This document shows, piece after piece, positions 1-9,800 of a stretch of 64,000 nt of DNA. The translations under genes and the position numbers were made by a program. This DNA is from Phycisphaerales bacterium UBA1161. Its GTDB lineage: Bacteria > Planctomycetota > Phycisphaerae > Tepidisphaerales > Tepidisphaeraceae. The stretch lies in contig DBZL01000031.1 of assembly GCA_002311745.1 (NCBI GenBank), positions 1 to 64,000 of the forward strand, written 5' to 3'. Position 1 is the stretch's first letter. The number at the start of each line of letters is the position of its first letter. Under the pieces are notes generated by a model. That model saw only the letters and a list, made by a program, of their open reading frames with translations, did not search any database and was not told the DNA's origin.

Positions 1-34
1 GCACCTCTAAATTAAATTCGCCTCTCCGCGTAAG

Positions 35-88
35 AAAAAAGGGGTCCTGACCCCCTTTTTCCGAAAAGGGGGTCAGGACCCCTTTTTT
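35..88. repeat. Inverted pair of REP-like repeats, likely terminator of imuB
   Basis: Two 25-base arms (35-60 and 64-88) are perfect reverse complements separated by three bases. Each arm contains the core GGGGTCCTGACCCC flanked by A and T runs. Read on the minus strand, the hairpin follows the imuB stop at 103 and ends in a run of six T, so it would work as an intrinsic terminator. The same core recurs at 20480-20529 and 52183-52233. Such cores are typical of REP elements mobilised by RAYT transposases. Confidence 0.85.
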
Positions 89-102
89 CAAAAAGCGGAT
101 GC

Positions 103-1611
103 TCAGTCGAACAGTCCATGCAAATACCATTGTCCGGTTTGAGTGACGCGGAAGAGCCAGAAGCGCTGGCCGGTTTGGTCTTCGACGTCGAAGTAATCGC
201 GCGTTTTGTCGCGGCCTTCCCACCAGAGCCCGGCGATGCGCTCGGGACCATCGGCATAGCGGATGGCGTGGACCTGGCCGAGATGCGTGAATGAAAGGGG
301 TAGGGCGCTGTCGTCATCGGAGGGACAGGCTACGGCCAGGACCGGCGCGGGTTGGGGCAGCAGCCGCAACGGACGCAGCGGCAAAGCGGACGCGGAGGCG
401 CCGGAATCGGGAGCGATCGTGGGCTCGACGTGCCGATAGGCTTTTTCCGGCAGATGCGACTGCACGAGCTGGGGCTGGCAAAGAGATCGCGGACCCAAAC
501 GGGCGGCCAGCATCTCGACGAGGCGGGCCCATTCGTCGCCGGCGGCTTGGTCCTGCTGATCCAATAGAGATCCCTGGGCATCGGGCAGAGGCTCGAAGGC
601 CGCGGCGCGCAGACGGATGGCGATCAAGCCCCCCTCGCTCTGAGCGTCTGTCTCCCAGCACAAGGGCAGAGGGCAGTCCAGGACGCAGCGGAGAAGATTG
701 AACAGGACCGAGAGGCTGCGGGTGGGGCAGGCCAGGCGAATCATTTTGACGATCGGCGGATGGCGCATGCGATAGAGCTGCACGCGCAGGAGTCTGGCGC
801 CGCAGCCGCGACGGGCCAGTTGGGCGATGAGGCGGGCGACCAGCTTGCGCATCACCTCTTGGATCGTTTGCAGGGAATCGATGGGCCCGTCGAAGTGGAT
901 GGAGGTGGCGATGGGGCCATGGTGCGGCAGGGGAACGAGCGGTTCGTGGATGCGGCCCAGGGCGGCGTCGAGCCGGTGAAGCGGGTCCGGGCCGAATCGC
1001 GCCGGCAGGGTTGGCCGCGCGAGCTTGATCAATTGTCCGATGGTTTCGATGCCCAGTTGCTGCAGCAGCGCGGCGCTGTCGGGATCGAGCCGCAAGGCGG
1101 CGGGGGGTAGGGGGCACAGAGCGTTCAGTAGCGCATCCGAGGTGACGATGGGCGTGTTTGTATAAGATGCAATAGCCCAGGCGGCCCCGACGGTGGGCGC
1201 AATCGCCAGGCGGGCGCGGATGCGCAGGGCGGCCAGGGCGGCGGCGACCTGATCGCGCAGGGCGAGCAGGCTGCCGTAGAGACGCTGGCAGCCGGTGCAG
1301 TCCAGGAAGATGGCATCGGGCGGGGCAGGTGAAACGACGGGGGTGAAGCGCATCAGCCAGCGGGAAAGCGTCAGGAGCTGACGCTGATCGTGGCGGGGCT
1401 GGTGGGGTGCGTGTTGCAGACGGGGGCAGAGGGCGCGGGCCTGGGCGAGGGTCATGGCTGGGCGGACGCCGCGGGCGGCGGCCTGGGGGCAAAGGTGGGC
1501 GACGCAGGGGCGTGAGGCGATGCTGCGGATCAGCACCAGCGGATCACGCCGAAGCTCGGGCCGTTTCCGCTGGAGGATGTCGATGGGCCAGTGGGTCAAT
1601 CGCACGCACAT
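103..1611 (-). CDS. imuB: ImuB-like Y-family DNA polymerase homologue
   Basis: A 502-residue protein of the ImuB family, the non-catalytic Y-family polymerase paralogue that works with ImuA and DnaE2 in damage-induced mutagenesis. The chosen start gives the family-typical opening CVRLTHWPIDILQRKRPEL; the open frame runs 21 codons further upstream into sequence that does not look like ImuB. The segment DAIFLDCTGCQRLYG near residue 120 matches the ImuB palm region, and the Y-family catalytic acidic residues are not evident, as is usual in ImuB. The C-terminus (RYFDVED and WYLHGLFD type) is also typical. It overlaps the upstream imuA by about 68 bases, so the two are translationally coupled. No dnaE2 is visible; it could lie beyond the left edge. 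A REP hairpin follows the stop codon. Confidence 0.85.
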   Translation of the reverse strand: MCVRLTHWPIDILQRKRPELRRDPLVLIRSIASRPCVAHLCPQAAARGVRPAMTLAQARALCPRLQHAPHQPRHDQRQLLTLSRWLMRFTPVVSPAPPDAIFLDCTGCQRLYGSLLALRDQVAAALAALRIRARLAIAPTVGAAWAIASYTNTPIVTSDALLNALCPLPPAALRLDPDSAALLQQLGIETIGQLIKLARPTLPARFGPDPLHRLDAALGRIHEPLVPLPHHGPIATSIHFDGPIDSLQTIQEVMRKLVARLIAQLARRGCGARLLRVQLYRMRHPPIVKMIRLACPTRSLSVLFNLLRCVLDCPLPLCWETDAQSEGGLIAIRLRAAAFEPLPDAQGSLLDQQDQAAGDEWARLVEMLAARLGPRSLCQPQLVQSHLPEKAYRHVEPTIAPDSGASASALPLRPLRLLPQPAPVLAVACPSDDDSALPLSFTHLGQVHAIRYADGPERIAGLWWEGRDKTRDYFDVEDQTGQRFWLFRVTQTGQWYLHGLFD

Positions 1612-2260
1612 GATTTGGGCTGAGGATGTCACGGGGAACCTCGAGCAGGATTTTTTTGTCGATATTTCCTCCATGACCGTGGATGAGTTGGATGCTCCAT
1701 CGTTGAACGAGTTGATCGCCGGGCGCGGGTTGCACGAGCCAGCGCGTGGCGGCGGCGTAGTGGAGGGCGGCGGCAGCGGGTCGGATCAGCACGCCGATGC
1801 CGCCGCCGCGTTCGGCGGCCAATTGCAAGCGCCGGGCGTCAAGGCGTGAAAGGGAGGGCGGGGTGGCGACGGTGACGGCGACGGCTTTGCAACGCAGGCA
1901 CTGGGTCAGGGCCCAAAGCTGATCGATGGCCTTGCGCACGCGCAGCAGAAAGAGGCGGTTGATGGGGAGCATGGCCGCCGCCGCCGGCGGGTATAGCTCG
2001 CCGCGTGGATCGGACCAGATGATGGCGCCGTGCGTGGGCGAGGAATTGACGGCCGTGTGGGCCAGCAGAAGAGCGAAGAACCAGGGCAGGCTGCGGGCCT
2101 GGCCCAGGACTTCATGCACAGCGCCGCGAGCAAGTCCATCGGGAAGCAGCAGGTGATTCAGGACCGATAATGCGGGGCCAAAGGTTGCGGCGGCGGTGCT
2201 CCCCAGATGGTGAGCGCTTCGCGTATGCAATACTCCATCACTAAGAGAAACGAACTGCAT
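1544..2260 (-). CDS. imuA: ImuA-like RecA-family protein
   Basis: A 238-residue protein resembling ImuA, the RecA-related partner that recruits ImuB and DnaE2 to damaged DNA. The segment LARGAVHEVLG (residues about 43-53) matches the family opening, but the following Walker A loop is not recognisable (GQARSLPWFFALLLA), as in many ImuA proteins. The C-terminal part contains the basic and proline-rich tail expected before imuB. The start is the first ATG of the frame. imuB begins before this frame ends. An AT-rich 500-base region lies upstream. The only hint of SOS control is a weak direct repeat GTTC-N7-GTTA close to the start; I would not rely on it. Confidence 0.8.
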   Translation of the reverse strand: MQFVSLSDGVLHTRSAHHLGSTAAATFGPALSVLNHLLLPDGLARGAVHEVLGQARSLPWFFALLLAHTAVNSSPTHGAIIWSDPRGELYPPAAAAMLPINRLFLLRVRKAIDQLWALTQCLRCKAVAVTVATPPSLSRLDARRLQLAAERGGGIGVLIRPAAAALHYAAATRWLVQPAPGDQLVQRWSIQLIHGHGGNIDKKILLEVPRDILSPNHVRAIDPLAHRHPPAETARASA

Positions 2261-2767
2261 AGGCCATCCCGATGTTCGGCATATGTTAGGGTTATCTTAG
2301 AGAGGGGGATTCGTCAATCGTGCAATTCAGAATCGCTTCAGGATTCAACAAACTCTCGGGTTTAATTGGGATCAATCAAGTGTGCGGATATGGGGCTGGC
2401 CCCATAAATCGAAAATATCCAATATTTTTGTTTGAAAGGCATCTGTTAGCCTGAAATTTGCCTATCGGAACGCACTGTCATAGTTAAAATAAATATTCAT
2501 CACTTAACTAGTTTATTTTCCATAACTTACGTCAACAATTTTTCATTTTTGGCGGGTTAAAACAACCTTTTTGTTATTGGGCGTGGGAAAAGAAGAATCT
2601 ATTTACTTGTTTTCATATCTGCTTATTTATCAGGTAATTATGGAGATTATCTGCGCAGGCAATTCTTACGGCACGCTGGTCGCTCTAGGGACTGGTGAAT
2701 CTTCTGGACGGGCCGGGCGCCGCGGGGCGATCAAAACCTGTTCAGAACAAACATACCGAGGTTCGTC
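2261..2767. other. AT-rich intergenic region
   Basis: About 500 bases without a convincing gene. Bases roughly 2290-2650 are clearly richer in A and T than the surroundings, with runs such as AATATCCAATATTTTTG. An 81-codon frame starting at 2571 has no ribosome binding site and no recognisable protein pattern. The sequence GATGTTCGGCATATGTTAG at about 2271 lies just upstream of imuA and contains GTTC-N7-GTTA, a possible but weak SOS-type half-site pair. The last 100 bases before 2768 are duplicated before 3528. Confidence 0.5.
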
Positions 2768-3316
2768 ATGTTCAACAGCACAGAGGAAAGGGCGGCGGTT
2801 TTGGGGATTTGTGTGACTCCGACCTCCTTTGTGAGCCGTACGGCGACGGTGGATTTCCGGGCGGTGCACAGTGGGCGGCGGGCGATCGACATGCTCCGCC
2901 TGGTTCATTTCGACCTGCTGTTGGTGGGACTGAAGATTCCGGACATGTCGGTGTGGAACTTCATGCGTCACGTGAAGACGACGTGGCCGCAGCAGAAGTG
3001 GGCGTTGGTGGGTGGTCCGATATCGCAGCAACAGGAAATTGAAGCTCGGATGTTGGGTGTGACGACGCTGTTCGAGGCGCCGCCGGCGATCGAAGAGGTT
3101 TGCCATTGGCGGACGCTGCCGGACGTGTTGCGTACGGCGCGGCGGATGACGGGGGAGGCGGTCAGCGCCGAGGTGGCCGATGCGATCGAGAGTGCTCCGA
3201 TAAACGCGGGTAGCAGAGGTTCAAAATACACATCCCCGTTTGAAATAACACGATCGCCGCGTGGCATCGCGGCCCGCGCGAGTTACGCGCGAATCGGCGC
3301 CACAAGGGCCGTTTGA
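2768..3316 (+). CDS. Pseudo-receiver protein, copy 1
   Basis: A 182-residue protein whose first 110 residues have the layout of a response-regulator receiver domain but lack its chemistry. The segment DLLLVGLKIPDM aligns with the usual DLVLLDxMMPGM, so the phosphoacceptor Asp is Gly. The N-terminal acidic pair is replaced by LGIC, the switch Thr/Ser region reads ALVGG, and the conserved KP reads EAPP. It therefore cannot be phosphorylated in the usual way. A GAGG ribosome binding site sits six bases before the ATG. The gene at 3528 is a close paralogue sharing the start and about 100 upstream bases. The last 60 residues are low in recognisable structure and may be less conserved. Function unknown; a protein-interaction role is inference. 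Confidence 0.65.
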   Translation: MFNSTEERAAVLGICVTPTSFVSRTATVDFRAVHSGRRAIDMLRLVHFDLLLVGLKIPDMSVWNFMRHVKTTWPQQKWALVGGPISQQQEIEARMLGVTTLFEAPPAIEEVCHWRTLPDVLRTARRMTGEAVSAEVADAIESAPINAGSRGSKYTSPFEITRSPRGIAARASYARIGATRAV

Positions 3317-3527
3317 AATAACCGTTTTCCACGTTTGTGGATTTCTTGGCTCAAGGTGAGTGAGAAGGTTGCATCCATGTGCAGTTCAACGAGTTGGAAA
3401 AATCTTTTCTCCTCGAGGCTCGTCCGGCACGGTGCTCGCTCTAGTGCACCGCGTAATACCGGGACGGGTGAGAACGCCTGGGTTGGCGATCGAAACCGTC
3501 TCATCACCAACCAACATGAGGTTTGTC

Positions 3528-3971
3528 ATGTTCAAGAGCCAAGAGGATCAAGTTGCGGTGCTGGGCATCTGCGTAGATCCGCCCGCGAAAGCGGGGCGAT
3601 CGGCGTTGCTCAACTTTCAGGCCGTGCACAGCGGCCATCGTGCGATCGACATGCTGCGGATGCTGAGCTTCGACTTTTTGCTGGTCGGGCTGAAGCTTCC
3701 CGACATGGCGGTGTGGGATTTTCTGCGTCATTTGAAGACCGCCTGGCCCTATCAGAAGTGGGCGTTGATCGGCGGGCCGGTTTCCGAGCAACAGGAAATC
3801 ACGGCGCGGATGTTCGGCTCGACGACGTTGTTCGACACAACGCCGACGACCGGCGAGTTGCTGAACCTGACGGCGCGTCTGCGCGAGCAGGCGATTGCCA
3901 ACGTGCTCTCCGGCAAGTTCGACACGGCCGAGCAGCAGGCGACTCCGCGGACGCGATCTGCGGGAATGTGA
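3528..3971 (+). CDS. Pseudo-receiver protein, copy 2
   Basis: A 147-residue paralogue of the gene at 2768: MFKSQEDQVAVLGIC here against MFNSTEERAAVLGIC there, then VHSGHRAIDMLRMLSFDFLL and LVGLKLPDMAVWDFLRHLK. As in copy 1, the receiver phosphoacceptor position is Gly, the switch region reads ALIGG and the Lys position is Asp (TLFDTTP). The start was chosen by alignment with copy 1 and by the GAGG sequence seven bases upstream; the frame is open further 5' but that part has no counterpart in copy 1. The upstream 100 bases (from GCACGGTGCTCGCTCTAG) resemble those before copy 1, so promoter and gene were duplicated together. A PEP-CTERM gene follows on the same strand. Confidence 0.65.
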   Translation: MFKSQEDQVAVLGICVDPPAKAGRSALLNFQAVHSGHRAIDMLRMLSFDFLLVGLKLPDMAVWDFLRHLKTAWPYQKWALIGGPVSEQQEITARMFGSTTLFDTTPTTGELLNLTARLREQAIANVLSGKFDTAEQQATPRTRSAGM

Positions 3972-4143
3972 TTTCGGGTCAGGTTGGTTCGTGAATGAAC
4001 GGATCGATTGAACACCTGTGGGCCGAGCTGGGCCCAAGCCTTTGAAGGGAGAGATTGCTGTGAACACGAAGACTTCCACGACTGGCATGCGGTGCGACAG
4101 GCTTGGGTCCAGCCGACCTTCTATCGAAAAGGGCAAGGGGATC

Positions 4144-5061
4144 ATGCGAAAGAGTCGAGCGCTTATGTTGGCGGCGGCGGCGGCGGTGGCTTCGATCCTG
4201 GGAGCGGCGCATTTGTCGAGCGCTTCCCCGATCACTCTGTCTGCCGGCAATTCGTCGGTGGCGATCAACTACAACAGTGACCCCAGCAACAACGACGGGA
4301 TGTACAACTGGACCGTGGACAACACCAACCAGCTCAACCAACAGTGGTTCTGGTATCGGGTGGGTTCGTCGGGCTTGCGGAGTGAACTCAACACTTTGGT
4401 TGGGCCGCCGAGCCCGCCGACGACCTACGACACCAACGGAGATGGGAAACCCGACTGGGTGAAGATCACCTACGCCGACAGTACCAACAGTTCGGTGCAG
4501 GTGAGCCTGACGTATTCGCTGACCGGAGGACAAACCGGCTCTGGAGCGTCCGACATGGCCGAGACGATCAAGGTCACCAATTTGGGATCGACGAAGCAGT
4601 ATTACGACCTTGTCCTATATACGGACTTCAACCTGGGCGGCGTGGCTGGCGGGCAGAGCGTGTCCATCAGCCCCACCGGCGCGAACATGGCGAACACGGT
4701 GACGCAGAGCAGCGCCGGCGTGATGAGCCAGACGGTGGTCAGCCCCAGGGCATACGAATATGAAGTTGGAACGGGCGGAAGCGGCGCCGGCTCTCTGCTG
4801 GCGGCGCTGGAATCAAACACGGGTTCGCTGCCGGGCACACCGTCCACCCTCTCCGGCGTGGATGCGGCTTGGGCGTTTGAGTGGAACCAACTGTTGGATC
4901 CCGGGACATCGTACGTGATCTGCGTGGACAAGCAGATTCACGCGGTGCCGGAGCCGACGACCTCGGTGGCCCTGTTGGGCCTGGGCGGGGTGATGTTGAC
5001 CCGCAACCGGCGGCGTGATGAAGACCCCGATCCGCGCACGGCCGTGGTGGCCGAGGCGTAA
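4144..5061 (+). CDS. PEP-CTERM sorting domain protein
   Basis: A 305-residue exported protein. Residues 1-28 form a signal peptide (MRKSRALMLAAAAAVASIL, cleavage near SSASP). The end has the PEP-CTERM layout: VPEPTTSVALLGLGGVML then TRNRRR, meaning a PEP motif, a membrane helix and a basic tail that an exosortase would cleave and anchor. The body shares QLNQQWFWYRVGSSGLRSEL with the next gene, showing that the two are paralogues. The ATG at 4144 follows AAGGGG closely; an alternative in-frame GTG at 4060 follows a strong GAAGGGAGAG sequence and would add 28 residues to the n-region. The ligand and role are unknown. Planctomycete PEP-CTERM proteins are usually surface or matrix proteins. Confidence 0.8.
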   Translation: MRKSRALMLAAAAAVASILGAAHLSSASPITLSAGNSSVAINYNSDPSNNDGMYNWTVDNTNQLNQQWFWYRVGSSGLRSELNTLVGPPSPPTTYDTNGDGKPDWVKITYADSTNSSVQVSLTYSLTGGQTGSGASDMAETIKVTNLGSTKQYYDLVLYTDFNLGGVAGGQSVSISPTGANMANTVTQSSAGVMSQTVVSPRAYEYEVGTGGSGAGSLLAALESNTGSLPGTPSTLSGVDAAWAFEWNQLLDPGTSYVICVDKQIHAVPEPTTSVALLGLGGVMLTRNRRRDEDPDPRTAVVAEA

Positions 5062-5343
5062 GGGAACGAACCAGACAAAGGCCCCGCGTTAGCGAGCGGG
5101 ACAACGGCAAAGGGCGGCGTGGCATGGCCCAATGTCGAGCGAACACTTCGGCGGCGGCGAAAGCTGTCGCGGAGGTTTAACAGGGCTGAAGCGCTGCGCG
5201 ATCTCTGTAGGGTCGCGGCGCTGCAGGGCCTGGAAAGCAGTGGGAATCGCGGCCGGCGATAGCCAAGCGGGCCGCGCGGGACGCAATCGCGTGGTTGGCG
5301 ACCTGGCCCGAACGTGGGACGTCGGTGTGAATGAGGAGAGATC

Positions 5344-6360
5344 ATGCCTGTGGTGATCAAAGCGTCGAACAACGGCTTCGTGGATGCGACCAAGAAGCTC
5401 ATTTGCTTACCCAGTTATCTAGGCTTGGCAGGGGAGAGGAGAGAGGCGTTGCGGCGAGCGGCCCTTACGACAGCGGCCGCCGCCGCAATGGCTGCCACCG
5501 CGTTGCCGGCGTACGCCATCGTCCCCCCCTCGACCATCACCGATGCCAATGCCTCGGCCACCATCTACACCGGCTCATCGTTCGGCCTAGACAACTTCAG
5601 CGTGAACGGGATCAATCAGGTCCAGCAGCAATGGTTCTGGTATCGCGTCGGCTCCACCGGCCTCCAGCTGCCGATTAATGACTTGACGCAGTCGCCGGTC
5701 GTCCAGACTGTGCCAAGCAAGATAGATGCGCTCTACACCGGCACCTACAGTCCCGTCGGGGGAACGGCGGTGCCGTTCAGCGTCGACGTGCAATACCAGA
5801 TCCTCGGCGGGACAAACAGCGCCACCTTGGCCGAAACCATCACCATCCAGAACACGGCCGGGTCCGGGGGGGGGTCGTTGCCCATGCACTTTTTTCAGTA
5901 CAGCGACTTCGACTTGAACGCCTCCCTGCCGGCGAATCAAGACACGCTCGTGTTGTCGGGCACTCCAACGGAGAACACGGCGGACCAGTACCATGTCGGC
6001 TCGTCGACCCACTTGAACGTGAGCGCGTCGTCACTCTCTGGCAGCATTGTCGGAGCACCGGACCATTACCAGGTCGAGTCGGGTGGCGGTTTGGTGATAG
6101 AAAATGCGCTGAGTAGTACTGCTGACCTGCAGTTGTCGGATGGGTCTCTGACCGCCGGACCCGGCGATGTAAAGTGGGCCTGGGAGTGGGATCCCAACAT
6201 CCCCGCAAGCGGGAGCACGACCCTTTACATCAGCAGCACTGGCACAATAACGGGGGTGCCGGAGCCGGCATCGGCGATGGTCATGCTGGGCGGCGTGTCC
6301 CTCTGGGGACTGCGTCGTCCGCGCCGCGCCAAGTCGGCCCAGGCACAACGGACTACTTAG
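5344..6360 (+). CDS. PEP-CTERM sorting domain protein (paralogue)
   Basis: A 338-residue exported protein with a long n-region (ERREALRRAALTT) before the hydrophobic segment ending ALPAYA at about residue 57. It ends with VPEPASAMVMLGGVSLWGLR followed by RPRRAK, a clear PEP-CTERM signal. The core motif QQQWFWYRVGSTGLQLPIN matches the gene at 4144, so the pair arose by duplication. The ATG follows GGAGAG with good spacing. A 280-base gap separates it from its paralogue, so it may have its own promoter. The body is rich in Ser, Thr, Gly and beta-prone residues, as expected for a secreted beta-structured protein. Function unknown. Confidence 0.8.
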   Translation: MPVVIKASNNGFVDATKKLICLPSYLGLAGERREALRRAALTTAAAAAMAATALPAYAIVPPSTITDANASATIYTGSSFGLDNFSVNGINQVQQQWFWYRVGSTGLQLPINDLTQSPVVQTVPSKIDALYTGTYSPVGGTAVPFSVDVQYQILGGTNSATLAETITIQNTAGSGGGSLPMHFFQYSDFDLNASLPANQDTLVLSGTPTENTADQYHVGSSTHLNVSASSLSGSIVGAPDHYQVESGGGLVIENALSSTADLQLSDGSLTAGPGDVKWAWEWDPNIPASGSTTLYISSTGTITGVPEPASAMVMLGGVSLWGLRRPRRAKSAQAQRTT

Positions 6361-6867
6361 GGTGTGATGTGACCCCCCCTCTCCCGGAGCGCGGTTTGCC
6401 AACAGCGAGCCGGTCCGGGAGAGCGGGCGGGGGGGAGCCGCGGACGCCCGTGCTTAGGCGCCCGGCTCCATAGCCGTGAAAAATTAATTCATCGTCGCTG
6501 GCAGGCACCGCCGCGGCGAATGACGGACCTACCTTGGTGCAACGTGGACCGCCTCTTTCCCGGAAAACGGTTGATTACCGCCGGGCTTTCCGGGAAAGAG
6601 GACGGGGGGTTTGGCAGCTACCGCCGTTTGTAGTTTTCGCAAACCACTCCACGGTAACGTCCGGTCGCGCCTGAGCGGCCCGGCGTCGGGGTTTCCAATG
6701 ATCGTCGCACGGAAAAGTCGCGTGCAAAAATTCGCAAACGTTGAACCGTCATCCATTGTTGTGATATTGGGATCACGGGGTTTCGATGCTCTCTTGTCGG
6801 TAGCGCGCCGGGTTAATTCGCGTTGCCGACGACGAGGGGTACGTCGAGGGGGGATGGGAGAGGCAAC
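6361..6867. other. Intergenic region with a long inverted repeat
   Basis: About 500 bases without a gene between two PEP-CTERM genes. It contains a perfect 15-base inverted repeat, CCTCTTTCCCGGAAA at 6552-6566 and its complement at 6587-6601, with a 20-base loop. No T-run follows, so it is either a non-classical terminator, a processing site or an operator. Another weaker GC-rich hairpin (GGAGCCG with CGGCTCC) lies near 6434-6470. The promoter of the large gene at 6868 should lie in the last 200 bases; I could not assign it. Confidence 0.55.
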
Positions 6868-9800
6868 ATGTCACTTGCGCCGAACGCAAGGCTCGGGGAT
6901 CGTCTTTCTTTGTTGTGCGTAATCTTTGCCGCCTTCGGAGTTTTGGCCTTTGCGATGTTGCCGGCCCGCGCGGCCGGCGATACCACCGCCACCTGGCAAT
7001 CTGAAACCAGCGGCGATTGGACCAACGCGTTGTTATGGTCCACCAATCCCTCCTACCCCAACAACGGCACCCCCACCGGTGTTAATTACCAGGCATGGAT
7101 CAACGCCACCGGCGGGACTGCGTATACCGTCACGCTGGATTCGGACGTCGCCGTGGATGCACTGACGTTGGACTCCCCTGATGTCACACTGCAGCATTCG
7201 GCGGGAACACTTACGGCGAGCACGTTGAACGTCAACGCCGGAAGTTACCTGCTCGAGGGCGGAACGATCGCCGGCGCAGCGATCAACATCGGCCCGTCTG
7301 GCCAGTTTCAGGTGGATAATTATGGCACCCTCAACGGCGTGAGCATCGCCGGCGGGGACGTGCAGGTCAGCGACGATAGCGAGCTGTTCGTGCAAAACGG
7401 CCTGACGATGGCCAACCACAACCTGGACCTCGGCCAATACAACAGCGTCTACTTCGATGGCTCCAGCCAGAGCATCGACAACCTCAACATCATTCCCAGC
7501 ACCTACGACTACATTTACGCCAGCGGCCCCACCTCCAACGGCCCCCAGACCCTCACCCTCGGCCCCCACACCACCGTCCACGGCGGGGCTTGGTTCTTTA
7601 GCTACAACTCCGGCGACACGTTGATCAACAACGGCACCATCAACGGCGACAACTACTACGGCCTGTTGATCCTCCTCGACAACTTCACCAACAACAACCT
7701 CGCCGAAGCCACCAATGGAGGAACACTGTACATCGGCTACCCGAACTACTACCCCACCAACTGGAACAACAGCGCCAGCGGCACCATCAAGGCCGACGGC
7801 GGCGCCGTCAGTCTCAACGGCGCCTGGACTAACAATGGCACAATAAGCGCCGTCAACTCCGGCGTGATTAGCCTGGACGGCTCGTGGAACAACGCTGGCA
7901 CGATCAGCGCGACCGGCGGCAGCACCATCAACCTGGGCGGGACATTCAACACCGCCCAACTCGGATCGCTGAGCGCATCGGCCGACAGCACGGTGAACAT
8001 CACCGGTACGCTGGACAACACCTCCAGCACGCTGAACCTGACTGGCTACGGAGGGACGTGGAATTTACAAGGCGGGACGATCAGCAATGGCACCCTCGAT
8101 GTCAACGCGAGCGACCTGCATTTGGTCAACGGCACGCTGAGCGGTGTGACGGTGAGCGGCGGGCCGCTGCAGATTCAAGGCGGATCCATCATATTGGATT
8201 CCGTGACGGTCACGGGGGGGGATCTGCAGGTGAACAACGGCAGCGTGACGATCCAGAAGGGTTTGACCCTGAGCAGCCCCAGCGTTGATCTGAGCAACAG
8301 CAGCAGTCTTGACTGGAATGGAGGCAGCGGGACGGCGTGTAGCCTGAACATCAACTCTAGCGCCAGCACGGTGAGCTTTGACGGCTCGTGGAGCAACACT
8401 GGCACGCTCAGTGCAATCAACGGCAGCACGGTCAACCTGGGCGGCAGTTTTGCCGCGGCGGGGATCGGGTCGCTCAATATCTCGGCCGACAGCACCGTGA
8501 ACCTCACCGGCACGCTGGACAACACGTCGAACTCGTTGAAGACGGCCGCCTTCGGAGGGACGTGGTGCCTCCAAGGCGGGACGATCACCAACGGCATCCT
8601 GGATGTCAGCGGCAGCAACTTCAGCGTGCAAAACGGCACGCTGAACGGGGTGACGATTGGCGGCGGCACGGTCAGCGTCAACGGCTCGACGTTGAACTTA
8701 GGCGGCTCGTGGAGCAACGCGGGCACAATCAGTGCGATCAACGGCAGTACGCTCAACCTGGGGGGGAACTTCACCACCGCGGGAATGGGCTCGCTGGGCG
8801 CATCGGCCGACAGCACCGTGAACCTCATGGGCACGCTGGACAACACGTCGAGCACGTTGAACCTGGCCGGCTACGGAGGGACCTGGAATCTGCAAGGCGG
8901 GACGATAAGCAACGGCATCCTGGATGTCAGCGGTAGCAACTTCAACGTGCAAAACGGCACGCTGAGCGGCGTGACGGTCAGCGGCGGCCCGCTGACGGTT
9001 GTGGAATGGGGGGCGATCGTTTTGGACTCGGTGACGCTGAACGGCGTGGACTTACAGGTCAACGACGGGTCGGTGTTCATCGAAAACAAGCTGACCGCGG
9101 CCGGTGGCGCGTCGATCGACCTGGGGGGCAGTAACGGACGCTCGAATTTGACCATCGACGGCCCCAGTCAGACGATTGACAACCTGACGATCAACGGCAT
9201 CCCCGGCGGCTTGGGCTATTTGAGCAACGTGATCTTCAACGATGCGGGCCCCAGCGGTCTGGTGACCCTGACGCTGGGCTCCCATGCCCTGGTGCAGGGA
9301 GCGCTGAACATCGGCAGCGGGAATTACATCGGCAGCACGCTGATTAACAACGGGACGATCAACGCGGATGCCGGCGGCTGGACGTTATCGATCAACCCGG
9401 ACAACTTCACGAATAACGGAACGGCGGAAGCGACCAATGGCGGCACGCTGGCCATCAATTCATTGAATTGCAGCAATGCCGCGGGAGCAACTCTCCAGGC
9501 GACGGGCGGGTCGACGTTGAACCTGGGCGGGACGTGGACCAATGCCGCGGGCGGGACCATCAGCGTCGATGGTTCCACGTTGAATGCGGGGGGCGTCTGG
9601 ACCAACCAAGGGACGATCTCCGCGACGAACATGTCGAAGGTGAACCTGGGCGGCAGTTTCGCGACGGCCAGCCTATCGGGTTATTCGCCTGACGCTACGA
9701 CGACCACCAACCTTATCGGCACGCTGGACAACAGCGGCGCGACGTTCCATCCCGGCTCCTACGCAGGCAGTTGGTACCTCCAAGGCGGGACGATCGCTGG

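Noticed and set aside
2261..2300. LexA-type SOS box before imuA
   Set aside because: Only a weak GTTC-N7-GTTA arrangement is present; I cannot defend it as an operator.
2571..2816. An 81-codon frame in the AT-rich region
   Set aside because: No ribosome binding site, no family pattern, and it overlaps the start of the pseudo-receiver gene.
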